This document shows, piece after piece, positions 31,563 to 42,324 of a stretch of 64,000 nucleotides of DNA. Position 1 is the stretch's first letter, and each line of letters begins with the position of its first letter. Where the stretch lies: positions 7,896,086 to 7,960,085 of the forward strand of contig CM059198.1 in assembly GCA_030323885.1 (NCBI GenBank), read 5' to 3'. Source of the stretch: Branchipolynoe longqiensis (lineage: Eukaryota; Annelida; Polychaeta; Phyllodocida; Polynoidae). The translations under genes were made by a program, and so were the position numbers. The notes beneath the pieces are model-generated. The model saw nothing but the letters and a program-made list of their open reading frames with translations, searched no databases and was not told the origin of the DNA.

Positions 31563-31995
31563 CGATACAGGCTATGCGATAGTATGGTTGTTGAATGCAT
31601 GCCATAATGGTTCGAATCCTACAATAGGTGCATTATTTCTCATTTGTATCACTGGCGCCATGACCAGGATCCTGTAGAAGCTATGCAGTGTATGGTTATT
31701 GAACCTACCCTATGTATGTAAGCTCGTTGGCAGTCTACATATAATTGTAAGCTTTCAATGACATACATAAACCATTTAACAAAACTTACAATCCCAGGGG
31801 TGCGAGTGTAGTCGTCTCCACTGACCTCTCAGGCAAGGAGCAACATGCAAAGCTGTGCTTGGATTGGGTGATGACATGAGGGATCCTAGGTGATGTAATG
31901 GTTAGCACACTGGCGCAGAATGCAAGAGATGTGGGTTCCAATCCTACTGTAAGGCGCAATATTTCCCATTTTCATCAACCCCCCAACCCCACTAC
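31563..31995 (+). mobile_element. SINE B, linked units
   Basis: A body fragment (31563-31790) is followed by ACTGACCTCTCAGGCAAGGA and a complete head: GGATCCTAGGTGATGTAATGG, then box B-like GGGTTCCAATCC at about 31935. It ends in CGCAATATTTCCC and TTTCATCA. Confidence 0.75.
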
Positions 31996-32032
31996 AGTTG
32001 TGTTATTTCTGAATTTAAAACGAGGTTATCTT

Positions 32033-32705
32033 TCTTGGAAGATTTATAGAGCCTATCGTGGATAAATCGGAATAGTCATATTTTCACCTTTAGACAGTTG
32101 GTCGATAAAAAGCCCAAGCCTACACTTATACCGTCCCAAGGGATTTTTAACTTCCCACACCACGTAGACATGGTATGAGAGCAACTGGCCTTTGATGACG
32201 CTGTAAGTTATACATCACCATCATCATCATCATCATCATCATGCTGTCGGTCGATGCGACAAAAACTGCTTTCATTACTTGACTGCTGCTCTCCACATTT
32301 TATGAAAGATGCCTGCAAAAGGGTTGAAGTGCTGCTGGCTTTTGCAAGTTACCAGCAGCACTCTCTTGGGGAGCAAATAGAGGTTTCACACTGGCAAGAA
32401 CATGTCCAGACAGGCGCAGAACTATTTGTCCCTGCAGTGGCAGGTCGGTAGATGTTGGGAGTTCCATACATCAACCGCCCTTGATGCTGCCACAGTGACA
32501 TGGTTTTCTGTTTAGGGTTCGCTCCCTTAGCCTTCGGTTCTGTCAAGAACCTGTACCACAAGGCAGTGGTTTACAACTCTGCAGGGCAGGGGCGTCAAAC
32601 TCCCTGAGGTATTGCAATACCTGCATACCTGTAAGTTATACAGAGCGGTGGAAATCCAAATTGGCAGAGGTAATGGCATGGGGAATCTAGTAAAACAGTC
32701 ATTCT
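32033..32705 (-). mobile_element. SINE C split by a short RTE-derived element
   Basis: The left part (32033-32214) is the SINE C tail and body. The right part (32629-32705) resumes with GAGCGGTGGAAATCCAAATT and then decays before the head. Confidence 0.75.
32215..32628 (-). mobile_element. short RTE-derived element inside SINE C
   Basis: It has the same two LINE ends as 23293-23771 but with a longer deletion; the junction is at GCTCTCCA|CATTTTATGAAAG. The trinucleotide tail (ATC)n is on the left. A 14-bp target-site duplication, CTGTAAGTTATACA, flanks it at 32201-32214 and 32629-32642. Confidence 0.88.
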
Positions 32706-33131
32706 TACTAAGCCGCCACATGAATTCAAATATATCCGAATCTCCATTTATTAATCCAGGCTGAGATTAGATTTGGACCCAATCTCGCTAAGGCTGGCAA
32801 TCCCTCCTTCTTTACCCCCTGCCCCCTTCCCTCCCAACACACCCATCCCAAATTGGGACACATCGATTCGCTAATGCAGTTCAATTATGAGAACTGACGT
32901 GGCGATGCAACATCCTTCAAATTGGACGCAAGCCGGCGTCCCGCTTTTAAAGCGATGATAACAACATGAGAAATAAGGGGGAAATAAAAAATTCATGCCA
33001 CTTTACTGATTGAACCCTCCACCCTTCTCGGACATGTCTTCTATAGTGCCATCAACTTGTTTTCCTACCACACGTTTGTGATGGGCCTCAGCTTGGTACA
33101 TTAAGAATATGTCTATGTTATTGTCACAGGC
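32706..33131. other. no recognisable feature
   Basis: Unassigned sequence with a C-rich patch (32808-32850). No gene was recognised. Confidence 0.3.
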
Positions 33132-33985
33132 TAGGTTGATTGGTTGGTTGTTGGAGTTTTACATCCTGGCAACATCTAAGGTCATATCAGGATGGGTACC
33201 GAATTGTGACAGTGTGCACTCTTGGCAATTTTATGGTGCTGCCTTACATGGAAATCAGGCCGCCGGCACCATGACCTCATGTCCCACTCAGTCACATTGT
33301 CCGTGATGCTCAGCAACACGGGTAATTTAGCACGCGGACACAGCCATAGCCGGCCTAGTAACTAAGGATGCTATGCATGCTGCCACCTATCGAGAAATGA
33401 TTGTATTAATCTACTCCTTGTACACTAGTGCCACCTATCTTCACTGTTTAAGATACAAAACCTGATCAGCCTATGTAAATATCGATCGCACTGCTATCTG
33501 CAGAGACTTTCGAAATAACTATTCACCGCCTATTGATAACTGTGTACAAACCTATATAAGGCTGTGTTCTGCCGCAGAGAGCTCACTTTGACACGGGCGG
33601 AAAGGAGGATACTAACTAGCCTTAAAACTGCCACCCACCCACCCCCACATAGACAGTTACTAAAAGCGCAAAGGTTAAAGCTTCTACGACTTCACTGTAT
33701 TATTGAACTTGTTGTTGAATTGAACTTCTTGTTGAACAAAAAAGACTTACACTGCTGGATCTATAATAAATCAAACTTTAAAACTATTTTGCTGTGTCGC
33801 TTGTCAAATTATCCTGACACCAAACTGGCCAGTCCTTGCCCTACCCTATTAATGCTGAGCGCCAAGCAAGGAAGCAACAAGTATCAATTTTAAAGTCATC
33901 GGTTTGACTTGATCGGGAACCGAACTCCCGACCTGCTGCACGCGAGGCCCGCACTCTACCGACTAGGCTACCGCCGGAGGAGAAG
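33132..33985 (-). mobile_element. SINE A split by an LTR-like insertion
   Basis: The tail and body (33132-33302) stop in CAGTCACATTGTCC. The body resumes at 33808 (ATTATCCTGACACC) and the head ends near 33985. Confidence 0.8.
33303..33807 (+). mobile_element. LTR-like insertion, 505 bp
   Basis: It lies between ATTGTCC and ATTATCC, a 7-bp direct repeat with one change. It contains a TATA-type motif (CTATATAAGG, about 33551-33560) and AATAAA (about 33766), spaced as in an LTR promoter and polyadenylation signal. It shares its start (GATGCTC...CGGGTAAT), the TATATAAGG region, the CCACCCACCC tract and its end with 34831-35293. Clear TG...CA ends were not found, so the LTR label is tentative. Confidence 0.55.
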
Positions 33986-34019
33986 CTCAGAGGCATTGAT
34001 TGCAGTGTCATAATCCAGC

Positions 34020-34310
34020 ACTGGCGTCGCTTGTATATGAGACAGTCTCAAAAGGTGCTAAACAATATGGAACAGAACTTTGTCCATTGTAACGATCAAC
34101 ATACTATCTGCTTATGCATTTGCTCAGGATTAACTGATTTGTTTTTGACATGGTGTTTCATAATCCCAATAGAATACATATTGATTTGAAGCAAATGTCC
34201 TTGTGTTTTCAGTGTAACCATTTCTGTGCTGTTTTGTGTCAATCATTACAATGGACAAAAAAAAAGAGTAATCACTTTTTGAGACAGGCTCATATATATG
34301 TATTATTAAT
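34020..34310. mobile_element. foldback MITE-like element
   Basis: TATATGAGACAGTCTCAAAA (34034) and TTTGTCCATTGTAACGAT (34079) recur inverted at about 34300 and 34258. The arms are about 70 bp around a loop of about 140 bp. No coding capacity. Confidence 0.65.
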
Positions 34311-34778
34311 CCATATCCGTAAAAGAAGGAAAAAGCAATTAGTTCTTTGGAGAGAGCCTAGGTTCTGGCGCGTTCCTAATGACCCATCGTTAGTTATATC
34401 CAAGAGTAAATTTTAGGTGGAAATCAGTCGAGAGTGAGGCGAGCATGGCAGATGCTGGGAAAAGAAGGAATTTAACTGCTTACACACGGTCTCGACGGTT
34501 CTCCAGGGTGCTCGACCTGTGCCTCCCCCAGCCTCAGGCTGCTGTCAGTAGCAACAGATGTATGGCGTTGATAATAATATTTGCATACTTATACAAACCA
34601 CATATAACACTGCAAACAAGGAACGTTTCGTCTGTATACCACAGGAGGAATACTCACTGGTGGGTCTATCAAATTGGTTATTTATATTCGCATAATAACT
34701 TATACTACATCTCCATATATATGCATACTTTTGACATATGAAGAGATCTATGCTATTTCAGGAAAGCTTCCATTATTT
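34311..34778. other. no recognisable feature
   Basis: A 98-codon frame (34445-34741) has a good start context but a composition and tail that do not resemble a known protein, so it is not called as a gene. Confidence 0.35.
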
Positions 34779-35550
34779 AAAGTTGCATAGTCCGACGAAA
34801 ACATCAAATTTTCAAAACCAAGACAATTATGCGTAATGCTTCGGCATTGCGGGTAATCAGGATCACGGAGACAGTACAAGGCGTGCCAGTAGCCCGGACG
34901 TCTTTGGCGCCGACTAGCGGAATTCGTCAGAACTACGCTTTTAACTCAATCGCCGGCTAGCGGTGTGTTCTTTAGCCTCGCCGCCGTGGATCTCAGGTTC
35001 TGATGACGTAGCAGGCAGTGTGCCTAAACTGTCGACGCGCTGCTTTGTGGGTACAAATTAGCTATATAAGGCGACGCAGCAGTGGGTTCTGTCATTACGA
35101 CTGGAGGAGCCAGGAGACTTTGACCAGACTTTAAATTGGCCTCCCACCCACCCCACGTATGATATTGGTAGGGCCATAGCATCTCTAGCCTCGTTTATAA
35201 GCACTTGTGAGCTGACATTGTGTAACCGGATGTTTCAACCTTACCTTGATTAAAGTTACCATAATTATACTTGCTGTCTTCGTGTTTTTCCTGATTATGT
35301 ACATTTGATTCTACATATCTAACTTAGATATTGGTGTCACCACACATAATGGAATACTGAGGCAATTGAATAGAACCTGATACTGCAGAACCAAAATTTG
35401 CATGTTTGCACTTCAAATATCTCAAAAGTTAACCAAATTTAAAATAAAAGTTACTTGAAAATAATGTAAGGTAGATCATAACAATTAATTCAATATAATT
35501 ATCTCAGAAACATTACAGAAATTCAAAACCAATAATTAAAATAACAATAA
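34779..35550 (-). mobile_element. MITE 1 split by an LTR-like insertion
   Basis: The left end TTAAAGTTGCATAGTCCGAC is followed by the insertion. From 35294 the body continues in family order (TCTACATATCTAACTTAGAT, CTCAAAAGTTAACC) to about 35550, where the other end is lost. Confidence 0.75.
34831..35293 (+). mobile_element. LTR-like insertion, 463 bp
   Basis: It is flanked by ATTAT on both sides (34826-34830 and 35294-35298). GCTATATAAGGCGACGC at about 35062 resembles a promoter. It is homologous to 33303-33807 over the start, promoter region and C-rich tract. No internal retrotransposon domain is present. Confidence 0.55.
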
Positions 35551-35560
35551 TCAGTTTGCT

Positions 35561-35905
35561 TATTATATTACGTCCTGGCAAGATCTAAGGTCATATCAAG
35601 ACAAGGATCGACTTGTGACAGTCTGTGCTCATGGCACCTTTTTAGTGCTGCCCCAGTAGGAGACCAGGCTACCAGCACCATGACCTGATATCCCACTCAG
35701 TCATATTATCCTGACACTGAGCCAACCAGTCCTTGTCCTATACTAATAATGGCGAGCGCCTGGCTAGAAAACGACAAGTATACATTTTTAAGTCATTAGT
35801 TTGACTCGACCAGAGTTAAAAAATGATGAACCCATGGGATCGGATCCCCCGATCTCCTAAAACAGGAGACGGACGCTCAACTCATTTGACCACCCCGACT
35901 GGTCT
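35561..35905 (-). mobile_element. SINE A, full length
   Basis: It runs from ATTACGTCCTGGCAAGATCT to the tRNA-like head (CAACTCATTTGACCACCCCG). An extra GATCGGATCC block lies just inside the head, as in the copies at 38697 and 56866. Confidence 0.85.
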
Positions 35906-36127
35906 AAAATAACAATAAAGTAGGACCCGCTCCATTGTTGAGTGAGGATCTGTTCAAAGATGATCACTTAAATGAGCTTCCAAGCCTGGTGTTATGATGA
36001 TGGAACTAAGGACAACAGCACAGCGAGCCCTGGACCCAGGTTGTCAACAACTCACTGAGAATTCTCACAATTAAAGCGAGTAGGTTCTTCTGGCACAGCA
36101 TCACATGTCTTTTTAAAGTCGCGTAGT
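35906..36127. other. no recognisable feature
   Basis: Short spacer with no feature recognised. Confidence 0.3.
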
Positions 36128-36425
36128 CAGGGAGCGGGATGTAGCCTAGGCAGTAGAATGTCCACCTGTGAAGATGTGGGTCATCCGATCGATCCTGCTC
36201 AGTGGACACATTTGCAGTTTGGGCTATTTTCTGTTCCAACCAGTGGTCCACAACTGCTTCATCAAAGGCTGTGGTATGTACAGTCCTGTCTGCTGGAATG
36301 TGCATATAAAAGACCTATGTGGTGGCAGTGGGTTTCACCCAAAGAAATTTGTCAGAATGATCATATGTTTGACGTTCAATAGCTGATCATAAAAATAAAT
36401 GTGCTCTAGAGGCGTCATTATATGA
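36128..36425 (+). mobile_element. SINE D, near full length
   Basis: It starts GATGTAGCCTAGGCAGTAGA and continues through CCAGTGGTCCACAACTGC, GGTATGTACAGTCCTGTC and GTGCATATAAAAGACC to CAATAGCTGATCATAAAAAT and TGTGCTCTAGAGGCGTCATT. This is the copy closest to the mollusc SINE consensus I remember. Confidence 0.8.
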
Positions 36426-36429
36426 AACA

Positions 36430-36486
36430 AACCTTCCCTTTTGCATAGTCAAGTGGTTTTGAGTGTTTGTCATTTTTCTAAGATAA
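36430..36486 (+). mobile_element. MITE 1 left-end fragment
   Basis: TTGCATAGTCAAGTGGTTTTGAG through TTCTAAGATAA is MITE 1. A minisatellite starts directly at this point. Confidence 0.65.
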
Positions 36487-37300
36487 TGGTACACTGCCAA
36501 CCATAATGGTCCATCGCCATGGATAATGTCACACTGCCAACCAGAAGGGTACATTTCGATTGATAATGGTACACTGCCAACTAGAATGGCACACCACTGT
36601 TGATAATGGTGCATTACCCACCAGAATAGTACACTGCCAACCAGAATGGTACACCACCATATATAATGGTACATTGACAACCAGAATGGTCCACTGGCAA
36701 GCAAGATGGTTCACCGTTACCAATAATGGTACATCAGCCATAATGATAGACCACCAATTAGAATGGTACAACACCGACCAGAATGGTAGAGGACCAACCA
36801 GAATGATAGACAACCACGGGAAATGGTACACTACCACCCATAATGGTACACCACACCCACAGTGGTACACTCCCACCCATAATGGTACATGACACCAACA
36901 ATGGTACACTACCACCCATAATGGCATACCCCAATCACAACGATACACTATCAACCAGACTGACATATCATCAACCAGAATGGTACACTACCACCCATAA
37001 TGGCACACCACAATTATAATGATACAATATCAACCAGACTGACATATCATCAACCAGAATGGTACACTACCACCCATAATGGCACACCACAATCACAGTG
37101 ATACACTATCAACCAGACTGACGGTCTAACCACCAGTTAAAATGGCACACCGCAATCACAATGGCACAACACTAACTACAATGGCATATCATCAACCAGA
37201 ATGATACACCACCTGCCATGATGGTACACCACCGACTGAAATGGCAAATCGCCACCCATAATGGTACAATGCCAACCATAATAGTACACGCTACTCATAC
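36487..37300 (+). repeat. minisatellite with about 20-bp units and a 79-bp higher-order repeat
   Basis: Units resemble AATGGTACACTACCACCCAT and AATGGTACACTGCCAACCAG. Between about 36954 and 37120 the phrase ACCAGACTGACATATCATC returns at 36954, 37033 and (partly) 37112, a 79-bp period made of four basic units. Confidence 0.9.
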
Positions 37301-37395
37301 TTGTCCTATTACTTGAATGAACAAGACTACATAGTATAAAACATACACTATGTCCCAGTTCTCTGCTGTCTCCACTGGATGCAATGACCAAATCT

Positions 37396-37645
37396 GTAAG
37401 GGTGCATGCTTCCCGTGCGGAAGGTCGGTGGATAAAATCCTGGCTGAGTCAAACGAATGACTTACAAAACTAATACTTGTCCCTACCTAATCTGTTACTC
37501 GGCATTACTAGGATTGTATAAGGACTGGTTGGCTCAGCACCAGGATACTGCGGCTGAATAGGATATCGCGTCATGGTGCATGCGGTCTGGTCTCACACTG
37601 GGGTAGCGCTATATAATCACCATGAGTCCACACAGTCACAGACAC
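37396..37645 (+). mobile_element. SINE A with partial head
   Basis: TTCCCGTGCGGAAGGTCGG (head) is followed by the body (AAGGACTGGTTGGCTCAGCA). The tail is lost after CATGAGTCCACACAGTCAC. Confidence 0.75.
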
Positions 37646-38261
37646 TTGCTATTCGGACCGCACTCTGTCCACACCTCTCTCTCTCCTCTCCGCCGGCCTT
37701 GCTCCTCCTTGATATGTCTGAAAAGAGTTCCAGGAGGGGGGGGGGGCCCACCGGAATTTCACTTTCTACTCTTACTCTGTCCGTGTCTATAGCTTGCTGG
37801 TTGGTAGCCATAGAGCAAATAGGCATGGTCCTTTGACTCAACTCTCCTCATTTCTCTTTCCTATATTCTACCCTTTTTTTTTTCTCCCAGGCATACTCCT
37901 CCCTCAGACTAGGGGAGTTGTGTGCTTGGGTGGGGCCCTGTACCTTTACGTTTTCTCTCGCTTTGTTCTCGTTGCTGGAACCACCGCTGCACCCATCTTT
38001 AACCACCCTTCCTCGAAACCCTTGCTGCTCTTGACTGGATACAATTGCCAACTATCGCTCAACTACCACCGGACCAAAGAGATTCGGGGCCCCTCAATGC
38101 TTCGAGGTTACAATGTTGTAAAGATGTCCCCAGCTTCTACAACACTCCCTACTGAAGTTAAGTCTTCAACCAAAGATATGGCCGATTTATTGAAGCCTCT
38201 CTATTAATGTTGCAGTTCTGCAACCAGTAACGGTTGCAAGGGTACAAACCACCCCCCAAAA
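37646..38261. other. pyrimidine-rich unassigned sequence
   Basis: Several C/T-rich stretches and a 9-G run at 37736. A 137-codon plus-strand frame (37794-38207) has no recognisable domain and is partly low complexity, so no gene is called. Confidence 0.35.
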
Positions 38262-38335
38262 CAAGCACCGTCGCAAGTCGGTATCGGTCCTGATATGAGA
38301 CTAGACATTACCAGGACGCGAAACTCCAACAACCC
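38262..38335 (+). mobile_element. SINE A tail fragment
   Basis: GCAAGTCGGTATCGGTCCTG through GACGCGAAACTCCAACAACC is the last about 70 bp of the family. Confidence 0.75.
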
Positions 38336-38696
38336 TAATATGACCCTAGTTGTTCTTTGGATGTGAATCTCCAACAAGTAAGCGACTTTGTCTCTACATC
38401 TGTCCCTCCTTTCCTTCTTTCGCTTCCTTCTTCCTTCCACCTTTCTAACCCATCTTCAGATCGACAACTCACATTTCAATCACTCCTTTCCGAGTCCTCA
38501 GATATGCCACAACTGCTGAAGTTCCAGCCCCTCCATATTGTCAATGTATTCACGACATTAAGGGAATTTAACAAATACTAAGACAAAACAGCTTTGACAA
38601 GTATGTTGTAAACAAAAGAACAACTTTCTCCTCACAGATTAACGTTGACACCCCTCAATCAAATTATTCAAGCGGACTAAGGCAATATGGGAAGTT
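38336..38696. other. no recognisable feature
   Basis: Pyrimidine-rich then A-rich sequence without a recognised gene. Confidence 0.3.
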
Positions 38697-39046
38697 TGTT
38701 GGTTGGTTGTTGGAGTTTTATGCCCTGAGAACATCTAAGGTTATGTCAGGAAGGATACCGACTTGTGACAGTGCACACTCATGGTGACTTTATAGTGTGG
38801 TCCACTGGGAGACTAGGCCACCAGCACCATGACCTGATATACCACTCAGTCACATTTTCCTGACACTGCACCAACCAGCCCTTTGTCTATCCTAATAATG
38901 CTGAGCACCAGTCTAGGAAGTGTCAAGTATAAATTTTGAAGACATTGGTTTGAATCGACCAGGGGTTCAAACCCATGGATTGGAATCCCACGATCTACCA
39001 ACACGGGAGACGGATGCTCAACTCATTTGGCCATCCCGTCTGGTTA
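38697..39046 (-). mobile_element. SINE A, full length
   Basis: Tail TTTGTTGGTTGGTTGTTGGA, complete body, and tRNA-like head ending ATTTGGCCATCCCGTCTGGT. A good reference copy. Confidence 0.88.
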
Positions 39047-39644
39047 AAATGGCAAGTTTATTAACACAAAGTGTTCTATCTTTTCTTTCACGACGTCTTG
39101 GCAAGTTTCGATTCTGATGTGATTTGTGCTAAAGAAAAACATTACAGGACAAATTAAGTGCAGGTGACAAGAGTTTATTTACATGTGGACCGAAGTGCCT
39201 TGATCCAGGCATAAAGAAAAATCATTTGTCGCAGTAGGAGGGCATGTGGAAGGAAAGGAAGACATGGTCGAGGCGTACCGGAAGTGTGCACATCACTGGC
39301 TTTTTTATAAATGATGAGAGAGCAGTGCGAGTCATTGCCGGTAGGGGGAAAAGGTGTGAAATCCTGCTGGCCAATATGGTGGATGGATGTCGGATTCATC
39401 TGTCCACTCAAAGTTGAGTCCAAAGTTTAGCGGGCATTGGGGGGGGGGGGAGTAGGGGGGGGGGGGCGGGGGTGCGTCATCCCAAACTTAATGAAACACA
39501 ATGCGACCAATTGAGGCATCCTGATGTAATCAAGTCAATGAGAAGAGTGACATCAACGGAAACACACTTTGGGGCTGGACTGTCATTTCATTGTTAGGAC
39601 CCCTTTAACTGTCCATGACAATATTATAAAGGTGAGAACAACCC
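39047..39644. other. unassigned, with long G tracts
   Basis: G runs of 9-12 bases interrupted by AGTA and C lie at about 39438-39472 and could form a G-quadruplex. No gene was recognised. Confidence 0.4.
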
Positions 39645-39990
39645 AAGACCCTATAATACTAAGACGGCTCACTCAGCCTGTAATGTGTAATCAAAATGAT
39701 CAAACCCACCACTTGGTGCGCTGGCTGTTCTCTTGGTTAAACAGTTGTTATATTATATGTATAAATGTATATATGAATGTGAAAGATGTGTGATAATGGC
39801 GATGCTGATGCTGATGCTGATGATGATGTGTATTTGTTCATAGCAATTTCATATTGATGTGTATTCATGCTTACCTATCTCATGTAATTGTATGTATTTA
39901 GATATGAAACACCAACCAGCAGATGTGCTGATCAAATCCATCACAAGGGGAGAGATAGGGAGTGAGCCATCTTAGTATTATAGGGTCTTT
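39645..39990 (-). mobile_element. MITE H, full length
   Basis: The ends AAGACCCTATAATACTAAGA and CTTAGTATTATAGGGTCTTT bound the element. Relative to 25607-25983 it is inverted. Inside are TGATGCTGATGCTGATGATG and GAAACACCAACCAGCAG. Confidence 0.8.
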
Positions 39991-40203
39991 GGAATGACAC
40001 AAAGACAATCCAACAAAAAAAGCAACCGCACAAACATTCAGTTTTCGAACCTGTTTTAGTGCACATGACAAGGCAAGAACGAAAAGAATCACCATCCCAT
40101 CACATAACAAAAAACATGAGAGCGTAAAGGAAGAAAATAATATCCTCTTTTGGTTAGGCTGACAGAAGTGACAATAACAAAACAAAATCACAATCCCACC
40201 GGA

Positions 40204-41030
40204 AGTGCTAGTCGTATCGGTAGAGCGCGGGCCTTCCCTGTGGCAGATCGGGAGTTCGAATCCCAGCTGAGTCAAACCAATTGTAAAATGGCTAAGGCTA
40301 GAATATGTGGTTGTGTAGGCAGGCTATAGTGAAATCAATACAGACAAAGAGAAAGGAAGAGTATAAAGTATAAAGGAAGAGAGAGAGTCCAGCCCTCTGG
40401 TTTATTATTTACATGGTTACATGGGTTTGTTGTTGCGTATCACCCCACCCCTTTCCTCCAATGGGAAACAAGCATTCTTGGCACTACAAATATGGATCCA
40501 GCATTCCTGGTCCCCATGGCGACCAGGAGTCTGCCCCCCACCACCAAGCTGTATGGCCCCCATGGCCACCACCAACCTTGACCTTTGAGTGTGGTGATCA
40601 CTACCCCAGCAGAGGGGGTAGGCCCTGAGTGCACCCACACACAGACCTGCCAGCACCACTATGCCTATTTACATCCCACTCAGTCACCACCAGCCCAAAC
40701 ATATATATATACATACATGCGCCTGGTCACGTACACCGATCAGTAATAGCAAATTTGCATTCCCCCCTATACTGTATATCGGAATATTTTACACGATGAC
40801 TTACTAAGTTAATTCTTGTTGCTTCCTAGCTTGGTGTTCGGCATTAATATGATATGACAAGGATTGGTTCGCTCAGTATCAGGATAATGTGACTGTGTGA
40901 TGTATCAGGTCATGGTGCCAGCGGCCTCGTCTCCCAGTGTGGCAGCACTATAAGGTTGCGCTGTCACAAGCCATCTTGATATTACCTTATATGTTGGTAG
41001 AATGTAAAACAACAACAAACAAACAAACCA
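40204..41030 (+). mobile_element. SINE A split by a solo LTR
   Basis: The head (AGTCGTATCGGTAGAGCGCG, box B-like GAGTTCGAATCCC) ends at GTCAAACCAAT. After the LTR the body resumes at GATGACTTACTAAG and reaches the ACAACAACAAACAAACAAAC tail. Confidence 0.82.
40282..40793 (-). repeat. solo LTR inside SINE A (512 bp)
   Basis: The ends TGTAAAAT and ATTTTACA are a perfect 8-bp inverted repeat with TG...CA. CAAT precedes it and CGAT follows, a likely 4-bp target duplication with one change. The body matches 6659-7185. AATAAAC on the minus strand (about 40402) suggests minus orientation. No internal region is present. Confidence 0.75.
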
Positions 41031-41398
41031 TCCTACCCCCTAAATAAAAACAACGTGACAGAAGACAAAAAAAAATAACTCCTCTTTTTGTTAGTCTGAC
41101 AGAAGTGACTAGTAGCGAATACTTGGTCCTACGCCCCACCACCCATACACAACAGGAGATGGATAATGCTCTCTGAGTGTGAATGATGACCAGGATCTTA
41201 AAATGGCGACAACAAAAAGAGGGAAAATCTCCCCGACCACCCGGTCTCTGGATGGGAGTAAAATAAAGTCCTGCTAAGCTGGGAGACCGAGATTTACCGG
41301 GAGACAATACAGCAGGACAATCCCAGCATTAACGATGGGATTCTCCTCCCTCCCCACATGGATGTGGATCACTAGTGGAGGATTCAGTGATGTCATTA
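41031..41398. other. no recognisable feature
   Basis: Unassigned sequence with no recognised frame or repeat. Confidence 0.3.
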
Positions 41399-41848
41399 TT
41401 TAAAGTTGCAGAGTCCGATGGTTTTGAGTTTCCGCAATTTTTCTGAGATAAATATATTGAATTGATTGCTATAATCTACCTTAGTTTAGTTTGAAGTAAC
41501 TTTTACATTAAATGGCTAACTTTTGAGATATTTGAAACCTAAGCATGTAAAATTAGTTTTGGCAAGCACGCCAAAACTCTGCCATGCCAAAACTCTGACA
41601 CCATAGGCTTCTGCGCAAACATGCTCTATTAAATTGGCCCTGTCCTGATATGACCTTAGATGTTGCCAGGGGGTAAAACTCCAACAGCCACACCATTTAT
41701 TAAATTGGCTCAGTATTATCATTTGTGGGACAACACATCCTTCATGAGTACATCAGTATGTAAGTTAGATATGTAGAATAAAATCTAGATGATTATTTTG
41801 GTTTTGAAGATGTGATACTTTATTGGACTATTTATTGCAACTTTAAGG
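41399..41848 (+). mobile_element. MITE 1 with a SINE A tail inserted
   Basis: The left end TTTAAAGTTGCAGAGTCCGA and right end TTATTGCAACTTTAAG are both present. A 60-bp SINE tail splits it near 41637. Confidence 0.8.
41637..41698 (+). mobile_element. 5'-truncated SINE A inside MITE 1
   Basis: CCTGTCCTGATATGACCTTA through AACTCCAACAGCC is the last about 55 bp of SINE A. TATTAAATTGGC precedes and follows it, a 12-bp target-site duplication. Confidence 0.85.
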
Positions 41849-42324
41849 ACACCTACTGTGCAAGACTTCCTCTTCTGTTCTGGCAATTTGGGATCAGGTT
41901 GAGGGAGCATTTGTACTATGTCATCATCATACGATTCAATTGTAAAATCGTGTCATTGTGCATGTTGCGAAAAACATGGGTAATTGAATACTCGGACCGA
42001 CGAACTCGCCGAATGGATACAAAGAGTCAAGAATGCTATTTATTGATTAAACCAGACACTGGCCCCAGCGCCTCCTAGCTTAAGAAGTTAACATTAACGA
42101 CGTCACCGCTTGCTTTGATTCACTTTAGTTTTGACTGCGGTTCGGTCATCATCTCTACTAAGCCTTGGGTTTTGAACCATCCCACCAACCCATACTGTTA
42201 TATTTGTGGGGTCAAGTTCTGTAGCCCTTGAAATCATATGATTGAACTCTGATATGTAACACAAATCTAGAAGACAATAATAAATCCCAATATAACGTCA
42301 GTCGGTCTTGATGTTCTTTCAATT
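41849..42324. other. no recognisable feature
   Basis: Unassigned sequence; no gene was recognised. Confidence 0.3.

Noticed and set aside
34445..34741. 98-codon frame with good start context
   Set aside because: Composition of the second half looks random and nothing supports splicing or homology.
37794..38207. 137-codon plus-strand frame
   Set aside because: No domain, signal or homology recognised; partly pyrimidine-driven composition.
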